A DNA stretch of 64,000 nt, taken from assembly GCA_029204225.1 (NCBI GenBank), contig CM055102.1, forward strand, positions 33,890,585 to 33,954,584, given 5' to 3'. The stretch's first letter is position 1. The number at the start of each line of letters is the position of its first letter. A program made the translations under genes and the position numbers. A model generated the notes under the pieces. That model ran no database searches and was not told where the DNA came from. It worked only from the letters and a program-made list of their open reading frames with translations. The DNA comes from Diphasiastrum complanatum (Eukaryota; Streptophyta; Lycopodiopsida; Lycopodiales; Lycopodiaceae). Positions 60,620 through 64,000 of this stretch are shown here, piece by piece.

Positions 60620-61908
60620 TGTTAGCAACTATGCTAACACAGAGAAAATAAAAAATAATAAAAAACCATGGCATGTGTTTTGTAAGACCACGTATGAGTA
60701 TCTGTCAATAAACTTCAAGCCATGGCATGTGTTTTGTAAGTCCATGAGTAGAAGCTTAAATAATAATAAAATAGCTTAAACATAGATTTAGAACTTAGAC
60801 CTAGGAAACTTAGGATTAGAGATATTTATGTTAAGTTGTCCTAAGTTAAGAAAATTGAAGTTCTAAATCCTAAGTTAGAAGTTCTAGAAAGGCTAGCAAC
60901 AAATTAGTCCCATAAGTTAGTAGACACTTATGGAATACCCTCCTTGCCATAAAAGGAGAGGTATTTGCATTGTAAATAACACTTTTGAAATTAAGCTATC
61001 TTGCTCTCTATTTTGGAGAAATATCATTCTATTTCATTTGTGTTTCCCTTGGAAAGGTGCATACTTGAGGGAAAGTGCTCGGGCCTCCTCTTGCCTCCTT
61101 TTCATCGGTTTTATTGTGGCATGTTCATTATTGCTTATTTGTTTAGTATTAGCCGCAATCTCATTTTATTACCCTTCGAGTGTTAATCTAGGATTAGTCT
61201 AGTCACCTTGCTAGTTGGGTAAGCCTTAGCAAGGATTTTTATTGTTGTTACTAATTAGTTTATTTCCGTTTCGGGCACTAGGTGGGTAAGCCTTAGTGCT
61301 CTCATTCCTGTCCATATTTCTGTTGAAGCTTATGCAGAAACTTAAAAAGTGGACGAATCTCTACATCCCTATACTACACCCGTAAGTAAATCTAGCCACC
61401 GCATTCACTAGAAATACTTCCAACAGCTGATGTAGCAAAAGGTACTGCCAAGTCAGTGAGAGTTAGTTTGGAAGGATCAGAAAGTTATTAGGTTTGATAG
61501 GTGTTTTTTGGCCATTTTTTGCGCATTTTGCAAGAAATAGAGGTATTTTCTATTTTTTTTTTTTTGGGTTTTATGGATTTGTGGAAGTGATTGGGTACTT
61601 GGATCTGCTACCTCTTGCATCTTAATCTCTCCCTACAATCCACACAAGCAAAAAATCGTGCAAAAAAATGCAAAAAGTCTACTCCCAATTAACACTAACA
61701 AGCCACAAAATCTGATTTGTTTTATGAGATGAAAGGGTGAGAGAGAAGAAGAGGGAGAGAAAGGCAAAGAAAAATGCTATGCAGCAAGGCAAGTGATGGT
61801 GCTCCTCAAAGATGGTGCCATGTAGTGTGTCGTGTGTAGTACGGAATCGTCGCTAGGAGCGGCAACCTCGCCTCAACCTGCATACATACAGAAGCAAGAG
61901 GAGTGGAG

Positions 61909-61956
<48 letters not shown>

Positions 61957-64000
61957 AAACCGGTAGAGTCTCTTCTTGGAATTGAGAATGTCAAATGAGT
62001 ACAAATGGTGCCCTTTTATGCTTGGGGAGGCCCTTGCCCCATTCATCCTATTGGCTACTTTAAAGTGGTATGGATTGAAATCCTAGCCCTTGAAAGAAAC
62101 ACAAAAGATCTAGTGGTGCACAAAGAAGCACCCCCCACCTACCACCATTTGACTTTGACTCCACCTTATAACTTAGACTTTGGGCCTTTTAACTTATTTT
62201 ATATGCACTTAGGGCCCAAGTCAACTTAAACTAGTTAATTAATGTGCTCATTGGGTTGGACTTACACATGCAGGATGCTAGTGTCCTCGCACTTATTACT
62301 CTACATGTATAGTACTATGGCGGGGCCCACTTGCCAAGCCTTGGCCAATAGTGGTTTTAGTGTTGGGACCCACTAAACCCACAAAATTTTTGTCTAAAGT
62401 CCGTTTTGATCCAAATGAAAGGCTATAGACTACAAATGAAGGGAATCCTGATTGTATCTGCAAGTATGAGACCGGAAAATAGAGTGATTACCATAGAGAA
62501 ACCTCTCAATGGGTGTTTGAAGTCATTTGCCCCTTGCGTTTTCACTCTAGAACCAAATATATTGAAATTGAATTTCCTTTTCTAATAGAAAAAGTGAAAG
62601 ATAGAGAGGTTGAAATGATTTACTGTCACATTGACAAATGTTTGCTATGATCTGTTAATAAAGCCCTTATCCAAGGATAAGCATTTTACCCTAGTAAATA
62701 TGCTTAATTGTCATTCGGGTTCTTAGCTACAAGCTTAAGGGAGAGTGATGGAGTTCTACACACCAATTTTATCTTTTGAGGACTTCCGTTCATGTATATA
62801 TAATCATTCTTGTAGAAACTACTTGAACAATCTACAATATTAAAAGCATTTAACATAGTCTACAATACTCAAGCCTTTACTTAGTCTGGGTCAAACTATA
62901 TTTTGACCTTGAGAATTGAAATTCATTTTGACCATGATCTTATTTCACCACAAGCATGACATCAATTACAAAAATGAACGAGATCATAGTTAAACTAATG
63001 CAAAAACTACTCTTAGATCATCCTAAACTCGTAAACACTTAGTTCAGTTTAACATTGTTTACAAGAATAGCTTATAAACTCTTTGACTTCATATATATAT
63101 ATAATATATAGACAAAAATTCTAGGCATATCAGATGTATTGACCTATAGATTGGTTGTCTTTAAGAGAGAGCAAAATATGATCATAATGCACACAATGCT
63201 TAGTTATTCTAAAAATTATTCGACTACCACAATGTTACAATACTCAAAGAATTCATGATCTCATTAATGTACTCAAGTAGTTCAAAATAGTATATTTCTT
63301 GTGTGTGTGTGTATGGTATGTTTTCCATCAATTGTTGTGTGTATTGATTGTCTACTCTATCTTAACTGTCAATTTAGTCAGTTCAATCGTTCACTAATTT
63401 ATGTTGAATATCATATCAATGATTGTATGCCAAGTCATAGATGTCTAAAATTTTACATTCATCATGATTGTCATAGACGCCTATAGTGATACTCAATTAA
63501 ATCAATTGAATGATATTAGCAGACTAGCAAAATTGAATTTGTTAGAATTGAAAGAACGGCCAGGGGTATTATTGCTGGATTAATTCCATCTCTCCCTAAA
63601 TCCCATGGCTAATCTAGATCCATTCATGTTGTTGCATATTTACTTGCATTGGCCCACAATCCACATAAATGCACGGGAATCACAAACATGTATTTGTCTG
63701 ACAGTCAAACTGTTGAGGGAGTCTTGACAACAAATATGGAGGCTCAAACGATCATCGACAAATTGTTGTTTGTTTCAACTCTAGCTCGAATCAACAATTG
63801 TCGATGGTTTCGACTCCAACTCGGATTGATAAATTGTCGACTATCGACTCAACTCCATCTTGAATTGACAAAATTGTTGATTGTCTCGACTAGCATGATG
63901 CCACTTTATATAAAGCTAGTTATCTATATGAACTAGCTACTGCACTATGCAAACTAATGTGACAATGATTGCAGCTATGAGCACTTCTCGTAAGGAACAC
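60620..64000 (+). mobile_element. Large LTR, copy 3 (plus orientation, cut by the window edge)
   Basis: Begins TGTTAGCAACTATGC and matches copies 1 and 2 in inverted orientation for at least 3,381 bases. Inferred features on the plus strand: CATAAAAGG at 60,949 as a TATA-like box and a (GA)n tract at 61,912-61,952. The last ~210 bases, including most of the CTTACGAG cluster, lie outside the window. Confidence 0.87.
61912..61952. repeat. (GA)n tract in large LTR copy 3
   Basis: About 41 bases of GA, the inverted equivalent of the longer CT tracts in copies 1 and 2. Confidence 0.96.

Noticed and set aside
48792-64000. A giant DNA transposon or MITE with long terminal inverted repeats
   Set aside because: TG...CA ends, a purine tract adjoining each inner LTR edge and two same-orientation copies fit LTR biology better.

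Overview
This window is nuclear DNA of a seed plant, and a gymnosperm is the best guess. The reasons are an intron-containing plant caffeate/flavonoid-type O-methyltransferase, plant Copia and Gypsy retroelements with initiator-Met or Asp-type tRNA primer sites, (CT)n microsatellites, AT-rich DNA, and large expanses of old, nested, decayed retroelements with few genes. The species cannot be named from sequence alone. There is nothing bacterial: no operons, CRISPR arrays or ribosome binding sites.

Layout. 1-4,856: a minus-strand Copia element (family A) with primer-binding site, 653-bp 5' LTR and a gag-pol frame open for 1,198 codons that leaves the window at base 1; its 3' LTR is outside. It sits in an older Copia B fragment (4,857-5,352). 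5,353-17,800: a mosaic of Copia pieces in both orientations (Copia C plus and minus, an A-like fragment, Copia D minus), plus proline-rich coding remnants and a dispersed repeat. 17,800-22,670: decayed DNA with two long (CT)n tracts and no convincing gene. 22,673-24,201: the only clearly intact host gene, a three-exon O-methyltransferase of 373 codons. 24,830-28,110: simple repeats, a second (inverted) copy of the dispersed repeat, a tandem duplication and a GAGTCAT-type minisatellite. 28,509-34,105: a nearly complete but stop- and frameshift-ridden Gypsy gag-pol. 35,884-41,610: degraded Copia B, including a tandem duplication inside its reverse transcriptase, interrupted by a minus-strand Gypsy gag/LTR fragment with an Asp-tRNA-type primer site. 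42,600-43,505: an array of six ~100-bp tRNA-like units between two ~190-bp direct repeats. 43,829-44,717: a frameshifted, N-terminally reduced alpha/beta-hydrolase gene. 46,813-48,405: a three-exon relic of an unplaced eukaryotic transposase-like gene with two stops.

48,792-64,000 is the most unusual part: two head-to-tail ~3.59-kb LTRs (minus strand), an internal domain on the minus strand, then an inverted second internal domain followed by a third copy of the same LTR on the plus strand, running off the right edge. TG...CA ends and a purine tract next to each internal domain mark them as LTRs of a large non-autonomous (LARD-type) retrotransposon whose internal region encodes a coiled-coil/proline-rich gag-like protein and no protease, reverse transcriptase or integrase. 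The two LTRs are separated by only TAA, and the internal gene has its own TATA-like box.

Limits: similarities were judged by eye from translated motifs; identities, family placements and most mobile-element boundaries are approximate.
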